Below, in pieces: positions 42,637 to 50,713 of a stretch of 64,000 nucleotides of DNA. The DNA comes from an uncultured Bacteroidota bacterium (GTDB taxonomy: Bacteria; Bacteroidota; Bacteroidia; Bacteroidales; P3), in contig CACYJU010000003.1 in NCBI GenBank assembly GCA_902774845.1, positions 1-64,000 of the forward strand, given 5' to 3'. The notes beneath the pieces are model-generated. The model did not search any database. It had not been told where the DNA came from and worked only from the letters and a program-made list of their open reading frames with translations. Made by a program: the position numbers and the translations under genes. Each line of letters begins with the position of its first letter. Within the stretch, counting starts at the first letter, position 1.

Positions 42637-43344
42637 ATGAAGATTCAAAACAAAATGATGGCCGAATGTCTTGGCACATTCTGGCTGGTGTTGGGCGGCT
42701 GCGGCACAGCCCTCTTCGGACATGTTGGTTTTCTCGGTGTAGCCATCGCCTTTGGCCTCACCGTTATCGCAATGGCCTACGGTATCGGACATGTGAGCGG
42801 AGCACACCTGAACCCCGCCGTGTCGTTCGGTGTCTGGATTAACGGTCGCATGTCGATCAAAGAGATGCTTCTCTACTGGGTGGCTCAGTTTGTGGGAGCC
42901 ATCATCGCCAGCGCCATCCTGCTCGTTATATGGAATGCCGCCGGGCTTGGAGAGACTGGTGTGTTCGCCGCCAACGGATTCGGAGCCGACTTCCAGGCCG
43001 CAACCGGAAATGACGACTACCAAGCCATCTCGATGGGTGGTGCCTTCCTCGTTGAAGCTCTGCTCACCTTCATCTTCCTGATTGTCATCCTCGGCGCCAC
43101 CGACGAGCGCAGCAACACCAAAGCCGCTGGTCTCGCCATCGGTCTCACCCTGACCCTCATCCACCTTATCAGCATCCCGCTGACCAACACCAGCGTCAAC
43201 CCCGCACGCAGCCTCTCTCAGGCCCTCTTCGCCTCTTGGGACGGCGCCCTGCCACAGGTGTGGCTCTTCATCGTAGCTCCGCTGGTTGGTGCAGCACTTG
43301 CCGGACTCTGCTACAAATGCATCGCTCCTGCAAAAAAGAAATAA
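42637..43344 (+). CDS. aqpZ: Aquaporin Z
   Basis: 235 residues, six transmembrane helices and two NPA boxes (59-61 HLNPAVSFG; 188-190 SVNPARSLS). The selectivity-filter residues expected of a water channel are visible: Phe39, His176, Thr185 and Arg191. The residues point to water rather than glycerol transport. It lies 70 nt downstream of dsbD; a terminator-like stem-loop follows at 43369-43407. Confidence 0.95.
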   Translation: MKIQNKMMAECLGTFWLVLGGCGTALFGHVGFLGVAIAFGLTVIAMAYGIGHVSGAHLNPAVSFGVWINGRMSIKEMLLYWVAQFVGAIIASAILLVIWNAAGLGETGVFAANGFGADFQAATGNDDYQAISMGGAFLVEALLTFIFLIVILGATDERSNTKAAGLAIGLTLTLIHLISIPLTNTSVNPARSLSQALFASWDGALPQVWLFIVAPLVGAALAGLCYKCIAPAKKK

Positions 43345-43368
43345 TTTTTGCGACATAAAAGCATTACG

Positions 43369-43407
43369 GAGGATGTGGCACCACTTTTTCGCCACATCCT
43401 CTTCTTA
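43369..43407 (+). terminator. Terminator after aqpZ
   Basis: 11-bp perfect stem GAGGATGTGGC/GCCACATCCTC (43369-43379/43391-43401) followed by a short T-rich stretch. Confidence 0.8.
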
Positions 43408-43445
43408 TTATAAAACAGCATATTACACATCTGCTCCTCAAAAAA

Positions 43446-43477
43446 TTTTGTCATTTGAAATAAAAGTAGTACTTTTG
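43446..43477 (+). promoter_or_regulatory. Promoter of the initiator tRNA gene
   Basis: TTTTG (TTG at 43448-43450), exactly 19 nt, then TACTTTTG (43470-43477): a textbook Bacteroidota promoter 19 nt before the tRNA. Confidence 0.85.
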
Positions 43478-43495
43478 CAAACCGAAATAAGACAG

Positions 43496-43567
<72 letters not shown>

Positions 43568-43583
43568 CCGAAATCAAAAAGGG

Positions 43584-43607
43584 AGCAGGACTCAGTCCTG
43601 CTTTTTT
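43584..43607 (+). terminator. Terminator of the initiator tRNA gene
   Basis: 8-bp stem AGCAGGAC/GTCCTGCT with a TCA loop, followed by six T. Confidence 0.92.
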
Positions 43608-43664
43608 AGTTGATACCTTGATGAAAGGCTGATTAATTCCAAGATATCATAACCCGAAAAAAAC

Positions 43665-44462
43665 ATGAACCACAATCTTCTCTTCCCCATATTAATCACA
43701 CTTCTCTGCACCAGCTGCAGCCTTAACGCTGACTACAGCCAGATGCCTACGCTCTCGAGCGACACAACAATCACGGAACCGATAGAACTCCCCTCCTACT
43801 CTACCGACGAAGATATTATAACCTACAGCGGCTTCACCACCTCATATAACCACAAAACCCTTATCCCCAACTGGGTAGCCTACGAGCTGACATCTGAGGA
43901 ATTGGAACCCGTCTACACCGACCAATGCTCGACTTTCAGTATGGACTTCAGCGTAAAAGGTCGCCAAGCGTCACGCGAAGACTATTACCATTCCGGTTGG
44001 GACAAAGGACACATGGCCCCCAAAGCCGACCTTCGCTGGTCAGAGGACGCCTTCTGGGAAAGCTATTACTTCACGAACGTATGTCCACAGGACCATGAAC
44101 TCAACGCTGGAGATTGGAACACTCTGGAGAAGAAAGTGCGCAGCTGGGCCAGAGAGTTCGGTAGCGTTTACATCGTGTGCGGCCCCATCATAGAAAATGG
44201 CACCTATGGAACTATCGGACAGAAAAAGGTTGTGATACCAGACAAATTCTTCAAGGCCGTAGTAGTACCCACAAACGGGACCTACACCGCAATAGCTTTC
44301 ATCATGCCGAACAACGGGCAGCACCACAAACTGAGCGAATACGCCTGCTCCGTTGACGAGTTAGAGGACCTGATTGGGAGGAACCTGTTTTACGCACTCG
44401 ACAAAATGGGCATTGAATCCATCGAAAGCAATAAAGACCTCACTTCTCTGCACATAAAATAA
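43665..44462 (+). CDS. Secreted DNA/RNA non-specific endonuclease (NucA/Serratia type) lipoprotein
   Basis: 265 residues with lipobox LLCTSC. The beta-beta-alpha-metal active site is DKGHMAPKAD (residues 113-122; general-base His116), a Lys-for-Arg variant of the DRGH signature, followed by FTNVCPQDHELNAGDWNTLEKKVRSWA with the metal-binding Asn (138 or 147) and Glu155. Related enzymes degrade DNA and RNA without sequence preference, used for nutrient release or competition. It is anchored on the outside of the cell or in the periplasm. No immunity protein is adjacent, consistent with an extracytoplasmic enzyme. Confidence 0.9.
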   Translation: MNHNLLFPILITLLCTSCSLNADYSQMPTLSSDTTITEPIELPSYSTDEDIITYSGFTTSYNHKTLIPNWVAYELTSEELEPVYTDQCSTFSMDFSVKGRQASREDYYHSGWDKGHMAPKADLRWSEDAFWESYYFTNVCPQDHELNAGDWNTLEKKVRSWAREFGSVYIVCGPIIENGTYGTIGQKKVVIPDKFFKAVVVPTNGTYTAIAFIMPNNGQHHKLSEYACSVDELEDLIGRNLFYALDKMGIESIESNKDLTSLHIK

Positions 44463-44463
44463 G

Positions 44464-44500
44464 AAAACAGGCCTATAGATTCACCCATAGACCTGTTTTC
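44464..44500. terminator. Bidirectional terminator between convergent genes
   Basis: AAAACAGG.CTAT paired with ATAG.CCTGTTTT; A- and T-runs at the stem ends allow action on both strands. Confidence 0.75.
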
Positions 44501-44516
44501 AAATACCGCAATAGAA

Positions 44517-45971
44517 CTATTTTAGAGCCTTAAGGATTGCGAGAGTCAAATCCCAAAACATCTGGACAGTCTTTATCTCGATCTTTTCATCCGGAGAGTG
44601 CACTCCACGTAATGTCGGACCATAGCTTATCATATCCATCTTGGGATATTTCTCTCCGATAAGGCCACACTCCAATCCGGCATGGATGGCACGGACAATA
44701 GGATCATGCTTGAACATCTTCTTGTACGTGGCGACACCCACTTTCAGCACACGGCTTTCGGGGTTGGGCGTCCATCCCGGGTAGCCGTCTCCGTGGCTGA
44801 CTTTGGCGCCAATCATGCGGAAGGTAGCCTCTATCTTCTGTGCTGCTGCATGCTTGGCACTCTCAACAGAGCTACGCTGGCTGGTGGCAATCTTAATACG
44901 GCGGTCATCCATCTTGATGGAAGCAAGGTTGGTGGAAGTCTCCACAAAATTCGGCACCTCACGGCTCATCGCCAGGACACCGTGAGCGCAGGCATAGATA
45001 GCGTTGAAAAGTTTTTCCTGGGTGTCGGCATCGACGAGGAATTTTGGCTTATCACATTCCGCTATCGAAATCTGCATTGAAGGTTCGGTGGTACGGAACT
45101 CAAAACAAATATGCTCAGCGTATTCCTTAACCAGTTTTTTCAGCGAGTTGCGTTTGCGGTTAGGAACGGTAACGACAGCATACGCCTCACGAGCTATGGC
45201 ATTGCGCAAGTTGCCTCCGTCGATATAAGCCAGCCTCAAGCCAGTTTTCTTGGCCCCATTCCAAAGGATGCGGTTCAATATCTTGTTGGCACAACCACGA
45301 CCACGGTTGATATCATCACCCGAATGGCCTCCCACAAGGCCGCTTACGCTGATGCGGTAGGCGGTGGTGTCTTTCTCTACCCTTGCGTGCTTGAACGGCA
45401 GCTCGACCGTAGTGTCGATACCACCCGCGCAACCGATGCAGAACTCCCCTTCGTCTTCGTCGTCGAAGTTAAGCAGGATGTCACTTTTGAGCCATGTGGT
45501 GTTAAGGCCCGCAGCCCCCGTGAGGCCCGTTTCCTCGTCCACAGTAAAAAGAACCTCCAATGGACCGTGTTCGATGGTCTTGTCGTCGAGTATGGCAAGA
45601 GCGGCAGCCACACCAATACCGTCGTCAGCACCAAGGGTAGTACCGTCGGCGGTGAGCCATTCACCATCTCTTATTGGCTGAATGGGGTCTTTCAGGAAGT
45701 CGAACTTCTTGTCGCCGTTTTTCTCACACACCATATCCATGTGCGCCTGCAGGCAGACACCTTGCGACTTCTCGTAGCCTTTGAAAGCAGGCTTACGAAT
45801 CAACACATTACCCAACTCGTCGTGTAGGGTCTCATACTTGTGATCCTTGCCAAATTTCTGCAGATATGCGGAAATCTTGGCCTCATGCTTCGAAGGACGC
45901 GGTATGGCCATTATTTCTCCGAAATACTTCCACACCTTTTCCGGTTTTAAATTTTCAAGTGCTTTTTGCAT
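44517..45971 (-). CDS. pepD: Aminoacyl-histidine dipeptidase PepD (M20C)
   Basis: 484 residues, the usual length. Zinc-site motifs are CLQAHMDMVCEKN, TTLGADDGIGVAAALAIL and LFTVDEETGLTGAAGL, with SGLVGGHSGDDINRGRGCANKI downstream. PepD (carnosinase-type) cleaves Xaa-His and other dipeptides in the cytosol. Convergent with the nuclease gene across a shared terminator. Complete and unremarkable. Confidence 0.95.
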   Translation of the reverse strand: MQKALENLKPEKVWKYFGEIMAIPRPSKHEAKISAYLQKFGKDHKYETLHDELGNVLIRKPAFKGYEKSQGVCLQAHMDMVCEKNGDKKFDFLKDPIQPIRDGEWLTADGTTLGADDGIGVAAALAILDDKTIEHGPLEVLFTVDEETGLTGAAGLNTTWLKSDILLNFDDEDEGEFCIGCAGGIDTTVELPFKHARVEKDTTAYRISVSGLVGGHSGDDINRGRGCANKILNRILWNGAKKTGLRLAYIDGGNLRNAIAREAYAVVTVPNRKRNSLKKLVKEYAEHICFEFRTTEPSMQISIAECDKPKFLVDADTQEKLFNAIYACAHGVLAMSREVPNFVETSTNLASIKMDDRRIKIATSQRSSVESAKHAAAQKIEATFRMIGAKVSHGDGYPGWTPNPESRVLKVGVATYKKMFKHDPIVRAIHAGLECGLIGEKYPKMDMISYGPTLRGVHSPDEKIEIKTVQMFWDLTLAILKALK

Positions 45972-46004
45972 AGTCTTTATGTTTTTTATTTGTTCTGTTT
46001 CACG

Positions 46005-46910
46005 TTAATTACTAACCAATGACACCACCGTCTGGTGTTTCTGTTTCTTTCCATCGGTGTTGTATGCCTCTACGGTCAAGACATAACGTCCTTGACGGCA
46101 GCGCTGTCCTGACTCATCCAAGCCATCCCAAACTATCAATCCGCTTGTGCCCAAAACGCCGCCTTTCAACAGATATCTAACCACCCTGCCGTTTTTGTCA
46201 GACACAAACACATTACCACTGAGATCCTCATCTTTGAGGTTATATGTTATGTTCAACAAGTCGTCATAGCCGTCATTATCTGGAGAGAACAGCACAGGCT
46301 CAACAACAAAATCGTTCTCCTCATAGAGGAACTCTCGGCTCTGCGAATTGGCGTATGTAGGCGTTCCATAGCCAGAAACCGACGACGCCGAAAACCAATT
46401 TGAGCCATCTTGCGTAGGCCTGTCGAACGACCGACGTTCAAGCGACACACCCTCGACATCCTTAAGCAGCCGACTGTGCATACTCTCGGCATAGTCGAAC
46501 CGATCGATAACGGTTGAATCGACGCCACAGACAACAACCGTACCCGCCGCGTTGTTATATGACGGCATGGATTTCACCTCAATAATCTTTGCCGGAAAAC
46601 GTACAACATAACTTCTCTTAACCCACTCTGCATCGGTGGTTATCACCACATAATCCTTTGGGGATACTGTATACAATGTGTCAATAACGTACAACTTGCT
46701 TATAGATTCATTTTTCCACTGAGCCAAACGCACATCGTGTAACGAAACAAAATCATCGCCGTCGTTATATAGTTCAACATAATCCGAGCCATCAGCAACA
46801 GGATTGAATAATATCTCACTTATTTTGATATTCTGCTGCGCACACACAACTCCGTCAACCATCATCATGATGGAAAAAAATGTCAGCAAATTATGTATCT
46901 TTCTGCCCAT
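46005..46910 (-). CDS. Secreted lamin-tail-domain protein with FlgD-like C-terminal domain
   Basis: 301 residues. After a signal peptide (LLTFFSIMMMVDGVVCAQ) comes a lamin tail domain (~25-185; ISEILFNPVADGSDYVELYNDGDDFVSL...) with the usual GVSLERRSFDRPTQDGSNWFSAS end, then a FlgD/CHU_C-like immunoglobulin domain (~205-300; EPVLFSPDNDGYDDLLNITYNL...VVWDG-type LIVWDGLDESGQRCRQGRYVLTVEAY). In gliding Bacteroidota such domains occur at the ends of large T9SS proteins; here they make up the whole protein. A -7 box TACCTTTG lies at 46956-46963 on the minus strand, divergent from the first C10 protease. Role unknown. Confidence 0.8.
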   Translation of the reverse strand: MGRKIHNLLTFFSIMMMVDGVVCAQQNIKISEILFNPVADGSDYVELYNDGDDFVSLHDVRLAQWKNESISKLYVIDTLYTVSPKDYVVITTDAEWVKRSYVVRFPAKIIEVKSMPSYNNAAGTVVVCGVDSTVIDRFDYAESMHSRLLKDVEGVSLERRSFDRPTQDGSNWFSASSVSGYGTPTYANSQSREFLYEENDFVVEPVLFSPDNDGYDDLLNITYNLKDEDLSGNVFVSDKNGRVVRYLLKGGVLGTSGLIVWDGLDESGQRCRQGRYVLTVEAYNTDGKKQKHQTVVSLVSN

Positions 46911-47000
46911 TCGTTACATTTTTTTTGCCCCACAATCCCCCTCATTTCCGCTCTACAAAGGTACACATTTTTTTTTAATGCAATTTTTTGCAAAATTTTG

Positions 47001-47008
47001 TATCTTTG
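47001..47008 (+). promoter_or_regulatory. -7 box upstream of the first C10 protease
   Basis: TATCTTTG 45 nt before the start codon; the -33 TTG is not well placed. Confidence 0.5.
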
Positions 47009-47052
47009 CAACACTAAATAGAAGAGATATCTATATGTAAATATACCCGACT

Positions 47053-48807
47053 ATGAAAAAAATCATCCTGTATATTTGTGCAGTTCTAATCTGTTTTTCC
47101 GCTTCGGCGAAGCCCGTATCCAGTAGCGATGCCCACCGAGTGGCCGTGAACTTCTGGAGCCAAAACGTCAAGGGTGATTGTCCCGAACTCATCGACATGA
47201 CGGCCTTTTTCGGCCTCTCCGAAATGTATCTGTTCTGCACCGTCGACAACAATGGATTCATCATCGTTGCCGCCGACGACATCGCAACCCCAATACTCGG
47301 GTATTCCACTTCAAACGGCATCTTGCGTGATGATATGCCTGAAAATCTGACAGGATGGCTCAACCACTACTCAAACGAGATATCGTCGGCCCGTGCCAAT
47401 GGCTATAACGGCGACCAAAAAACAGATGAATTATGGCATAAACTGCTATACAGCACATCTTCCCCAAAGACAAAATCAACCAAATCGGTGGAACCGCTTA
47501 TCGCCACCCAGTGGGATCAGACGGCTCCCTATAACAACAAATGCCCATACGACAAGAACGGCAATGGCCAAAGCGTAAGGTCCGTTACAGGTTGTGTCGC
47601 CACTGCGATGGCTCAGGTTTTAAAATTCTGGAACTGGCCCATAAAAGGGTACGGCTCAAAGACATATACTTGCACCACCCTCTCACCAAACGCAACAACC
47701 AACAGTATATCCGCCAACTTTGACACTATATACCAGTGGAATATGATGCCCGCTGGAGGTACAATAACTCCGACGAGCGGTTGGAATTCTCAGCAAAAGA
47801 GCGCTGTCGCCCTCCTGATTTTCCACTGCGGCGTAAGTGTGTCGATGGGCTATCGCTACACTTCCAGTTCGGCCTCATCATCAGACATACCCAATGCCCT
47901 TAGACAATACTTTGGATACACATACAACATAAGCTTCAAGAAGAAATCGGCTTATACCGAATCCAACTGGAAAGATATGATTGTGGCCGAAATCGACGCA
48001 CGCCGCCCCGTTCTGTATCGTGGTGAGGGCTCGGATGGAACAGGAGGCCACAGTTTCGTGTGCGACGGATATGACGCAGAGGGCGTATTCCATTTCAATT
48101 GGGGATGGAGCGGCTCTGGCGACGGATACTACCCACTGAGCAGCCTCACCCCAACATCCACCGGCACAGGTGCTGGATTGGGCGACTTCACCTATGACCA
48201 AGGCGCCGTGTTCGGCATCATGCCTGGAATCCAAACCAATAACAGCTTCTCGGTGAACAACACAGTAGTTCAAGGCGGAACGCTGACAGGAACCTGCGGA
48301 TTGAGAAACTCCGGAATGAAGGTGTTCAGCGGATACTTCGGCGTTGCCGCATACAACGATATGGGTGAACTTGTTGCCATGCTCGCTCAAACAGAACAGA
48401 CCTCCGTCAACGGAAACTCTAACAAAACCATCTCTATCAACTATCCCATTGACGAATATTGGGAGTTGGGGACATACACCGTCAAAGCCGTGTGCAGCTT
48501 GGATGGTATAGATTGGCGCCCAATAGAAACCGGCTATAACGGATGTGCCACCGAATCATCGTTCACGGTAATAGAGCCCCTATCGATAAACACCACTTCC
48601 GAAACCAAACCTTTCACCTTCGCTGGTAAAAAGGCGATAGTGATATCCAATGCCGAGGGGTGCAACGTCTCGATAACAGACATCATGGGACGTATCGTAT
48701 ATCGTGCGTCTTGCAATGCCTCCACCACAACCATTCCCGTTGCCAAATCGGGCGTCTACCTTGTCAAGATAGACGGAAAGCCGGCAACAAAAGTATATGT
48801 GAAGTAA
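47053..48807 (+). CDS. C10-family (streptopain/interpain-type) cysteine protease with T9SS tail, copy 1
   Basis: 584 residues. Signal peptide (MKKIILYICAVLICFSASA), a propeptide (~22-145) of the C10 type (HRVAVNFW...MYLFCTVDNNGFIIVAADD), then the papain-fold catalytic domain with nucleophile C181 (SVTGCVATAMAQVLKFW) and H333 (GGHSFVCDGYD), followed by FHFNWGWSGSGDGYY. The region after ~400 is a beta-sandwich (CGLRNSGMKVFSGYFGVAAYN), and the last ~70 residues are a type IX sorting domain (VSITDIMGRIVYRASC...GVYLVKIDGKPATKVYVK). It is secreted through T9SS and attached to the surface. Relatives include interpain A and SpeB, which cleave host proteins. Confidence 0.92.
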   Translation: MKKIILYICAVLICFSASAKPVSSSDAHRVAVNFWSQNVKGDCPELIDMTAFFGLSEMYLFCTVDNNGFIIVAADDIATPILGYSTSNGILRDDMPENLTGWLNHYSNEISSARANGYNGDQKTDELWHKLLYSTSSPKTKSTKSVEPLIATQWDQTAPYNNKCPYDKNGNGQSVRSVTGCVATAMAQVLKFWNWPIKGYGSKTYTCTTLSPNATTNSISANFDTIYQWNMMPAGGTITPTSGWNSQQKSAVALLIFHCGVSVSMGYRYTSSSASSSDIPNALRQYFGYTYNISFKKKSAYTESNWKDMIVAEIDARRPVLYRGEGSDGTGGHSFVCDGYDAEGVFHFNWGWSGSGDGYYPLSSLTPTSTGTGAGLGDFTYDQGAVFGIMPGIQTNNSFSVNNTVVQGGTLTGTCGLRNSGMKVFSGYFGVAAYNDMGELVAMLAQTEQTSVNGNSNKTISINYPIDEYWELGTYTVKAVCSLDGIDWRPIETGYNGCATESSFTVIEPLSINTTSETKPFTFAGKKAIVISNAEGCNVSITDIMGRIVYRASCNASTTTIPVAKSGVYLVKIDGKPATKVYVK

Positions 48808-48858
48808 AACAAGTTTAAGTATCTATAAAAGCGATAAAAACAATAAAAAATTAAGATA

Positions 48859-50616
48859 ATGAAAAGAGTTTTTTTGACAGTATTGTCGGTAACCCTGTGC
48901 TTTGCCTCTTTCGCAAAACATGTATCAATCGAAACAGCCCAGCGTGTGGCTGTGAACTTCTGGAAAACCCAGACAGTTAAGACTCCCGTGTTTGAGGAGA
49001 TATCCAACACCCTCGGTCTTGACTGCATGTACTTTTTCGTAACATCTGACAACAACGGATTCGTTATCGTTGCTGCCGATGATGCCGCCACACCTATTCT
49101 CGGCTACTCCACCTCCAACGGAATATTCCACACTGCCGAATTGCCCGACAACCTCCGTGGCTGGCTCTCACATTACACCGAAGAAATAAAGTATGCACAA
49201 AAAAACAACCTTGAAGCCGACCAAAAAACCGCATCCGAATGGCAGAAACTGATAGCAGGGGTTTCGCCAAAATCCACGAAAGGCGCCAAGGCCGTTGAGC
49301 CTCTCGTGGGAACCCAATGGGATCAGGATGCCCCCTACAACAACAAGTGCCCTTATGACAAGTACAATGGTCAAAGCGTTAGAGCTGTGACAGGATGTGT
49401 CGCTACGGCAATGGCTCAGGTCATGAAATACTGGGGATGGCCCATCAAAGGTACAGGCAGCAAGACCTACACCTGCACCAGCCTCTCTTCCCAAGTTTCA
49501 AACCGCACCGTAACTGCAAACTTCGATACCCTGTACTATTGGGACAGAATGCCAGCCGGCGGCACCATCACTCCGACCAGCAACTGGAACGCCCAGCAGA
49601 AAAACGCCGTTGCATTGCTGATGTTCCACTGCGGAGCCAGCGTAAACATGTCCTATAGCTTCGGCGGAAGCGCTGCCATTCAGTCAAACGCAGTCAACGC
49701 TTTCAAAAACTACTTCTACTATGCTAAAGAGGCAACCTACAATTATAAGTCAAGCACATCTGATAACGTATGGAAGACCACGCTTAAGAATGAACTGGAT
49801 GCCCGCAGGCCTATGGTTTATGGCGGCGCCGCATCTGATGGTTCCGATGGTCACAGCTTCGTCTGCGACGGTTACGACGCAAGCGAGAACTTCCACTTCA
49901 ACTGGGGATGGAGCGGTTCTGGCGACGGCTATTTCGCGCTGAACTCTCTTAATCCTGGATCAGGCGGCATCGGCAGCACCGGATATAACTTCACCTATTA
50001 CCAGGACTGCATCACCAAGATCATGCCCGGCATACAGACAACAACGTCGTTCACCTTGACGAACAACTCCTTCGCAATGGGTGACCGCATTGCGGGTGCA
50101 TGCTCCTTCCGCAACGCCAGCCAGAAGCCCTTCAATGGATATCTTGGCATTGGAGTCTATGACGAATACGACATCCTGGTCGCTGTGATAAGTCAAACTG
50201 GATCAACAACCGTTAACGCCAACGCGACAAAAGACCTTAGCATAAGCCATATCGTTGACTATCCTCTCGCTCCTGGTTCCTACACGGCAAAAGCAATATG
50301 CAGCGTCGACGGAGAGAACTGGGTGCCCATCGTGATAGGATACAACAACTGCCCCACCGAGCAATTCATTATGATCACCTCGGGTCATAACGGCATCAAC
50401 GACATAGACGCTACCCGTGGACACGTTTTTGCCCAGGGCCGCAATATCGTCATCGACGATGCTCGGAACATGCCTGTCAGCGTGGTTGACATGATGGGTC
50501 GCGTGGTGTACAGCTCTAAGGCCACCAGCGAGAATGTTTCCATATCTCTCCCCAAGAGCGGCATCTATCTCGTAAAGATCGGCAACGAGCCTGCTCAGAA
50601 AATAATGGTGAGATAA
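48859..50616 (+). CDS. C10-family cysteine protease with T9SS tail, copy 2
   Basis: 585 residues, co-linear with copy 1 over the whole length: signal peptide to ~20, propeptide to ~145, nucleophile C180 (AVTGCVATAMAQVMKYW), H332 (DGHSFVCDGYD), NWGWSGSGDGYF, beta-sandwich, and a C-terminal sorting domain (VSVVDMMGRVVYSS...GIYLVKIGNEPAQKIMVR). It begins 51 nt after copy 1 with no terminator between, so the two are probably co-transcribed. A terminator follows at 50641-50681. No staphostatin- or Spi-like inhibitor gene is visible next to the proteases; self-protection presumably depends on the propeptide. Confidence 0.92.
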   Translation: MKRVFLTVLSVTLCFASFAKHVSIETAQRVAVNFWKTQTVKTPVFEEISNTLGLDCMYFFVTSDNNGFVIVAADDAATPILGYSTSNGIFHTAELPDNLRGWLSHYTEEIKYAQKNNLEADQKTASEWQKLIAGVSPKSTKGAKAVEPLVGTQWDQDAPYNNKCPYDKYNGQSVRAVTGCVATAMAQVMKYWGWPIKGTGSKTYTCTSLSSQVSNRTVTANFDTLYYWDRMPAGGTITPTSNWNAQQKNAVALLMFHCGASVNMSYSFGGSAAIQSNAVNAFKNYFYYAKEATYNYKSSTSDNVWKTTLKNELDARRPMVYGGAASDGSDGHSFVCDGYDASENFHFNWGWSGSGDGYFALNSLNPGSGGIGSTGYNFTYYQDCITKIMPGIQTTTSFTLTNNSFAMGDRIAGACSFRNASQKPFNGYLGIGVYDEYDILVAVISQTGSTTVNANATKDLSISHIVDYPLAPGSYTAKAICSVDGENWVPIVIGYNNCPTEQFIMITSGHNGINDIDATRGHVFAQGRNIVIDDARNMPVSVVDMMGRVVYSSKATSENVSISLPKSGIYLVKIGNEPAQKIMVR

Positions 50617-50640
50617 GTCCACAAAAAACGTAACCAAAAC

Positions 50641-50681
50641 AAAAAGCCCATAGAGAACTTGTTTGTCCTGTGGGCTTTTCA
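50641..50681 (+). terminator. Terminator after the second C10 protease
   Basis: AAAAGCCCA (50642-50650) pairs with TGGGCTTTT (50671-50679), giving a stem ending in a T-run. Confidence 0.8.
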
Positions 50682-50713
50682 TAACCCACCTGATAACTAA
50701 AACCTAATACATA

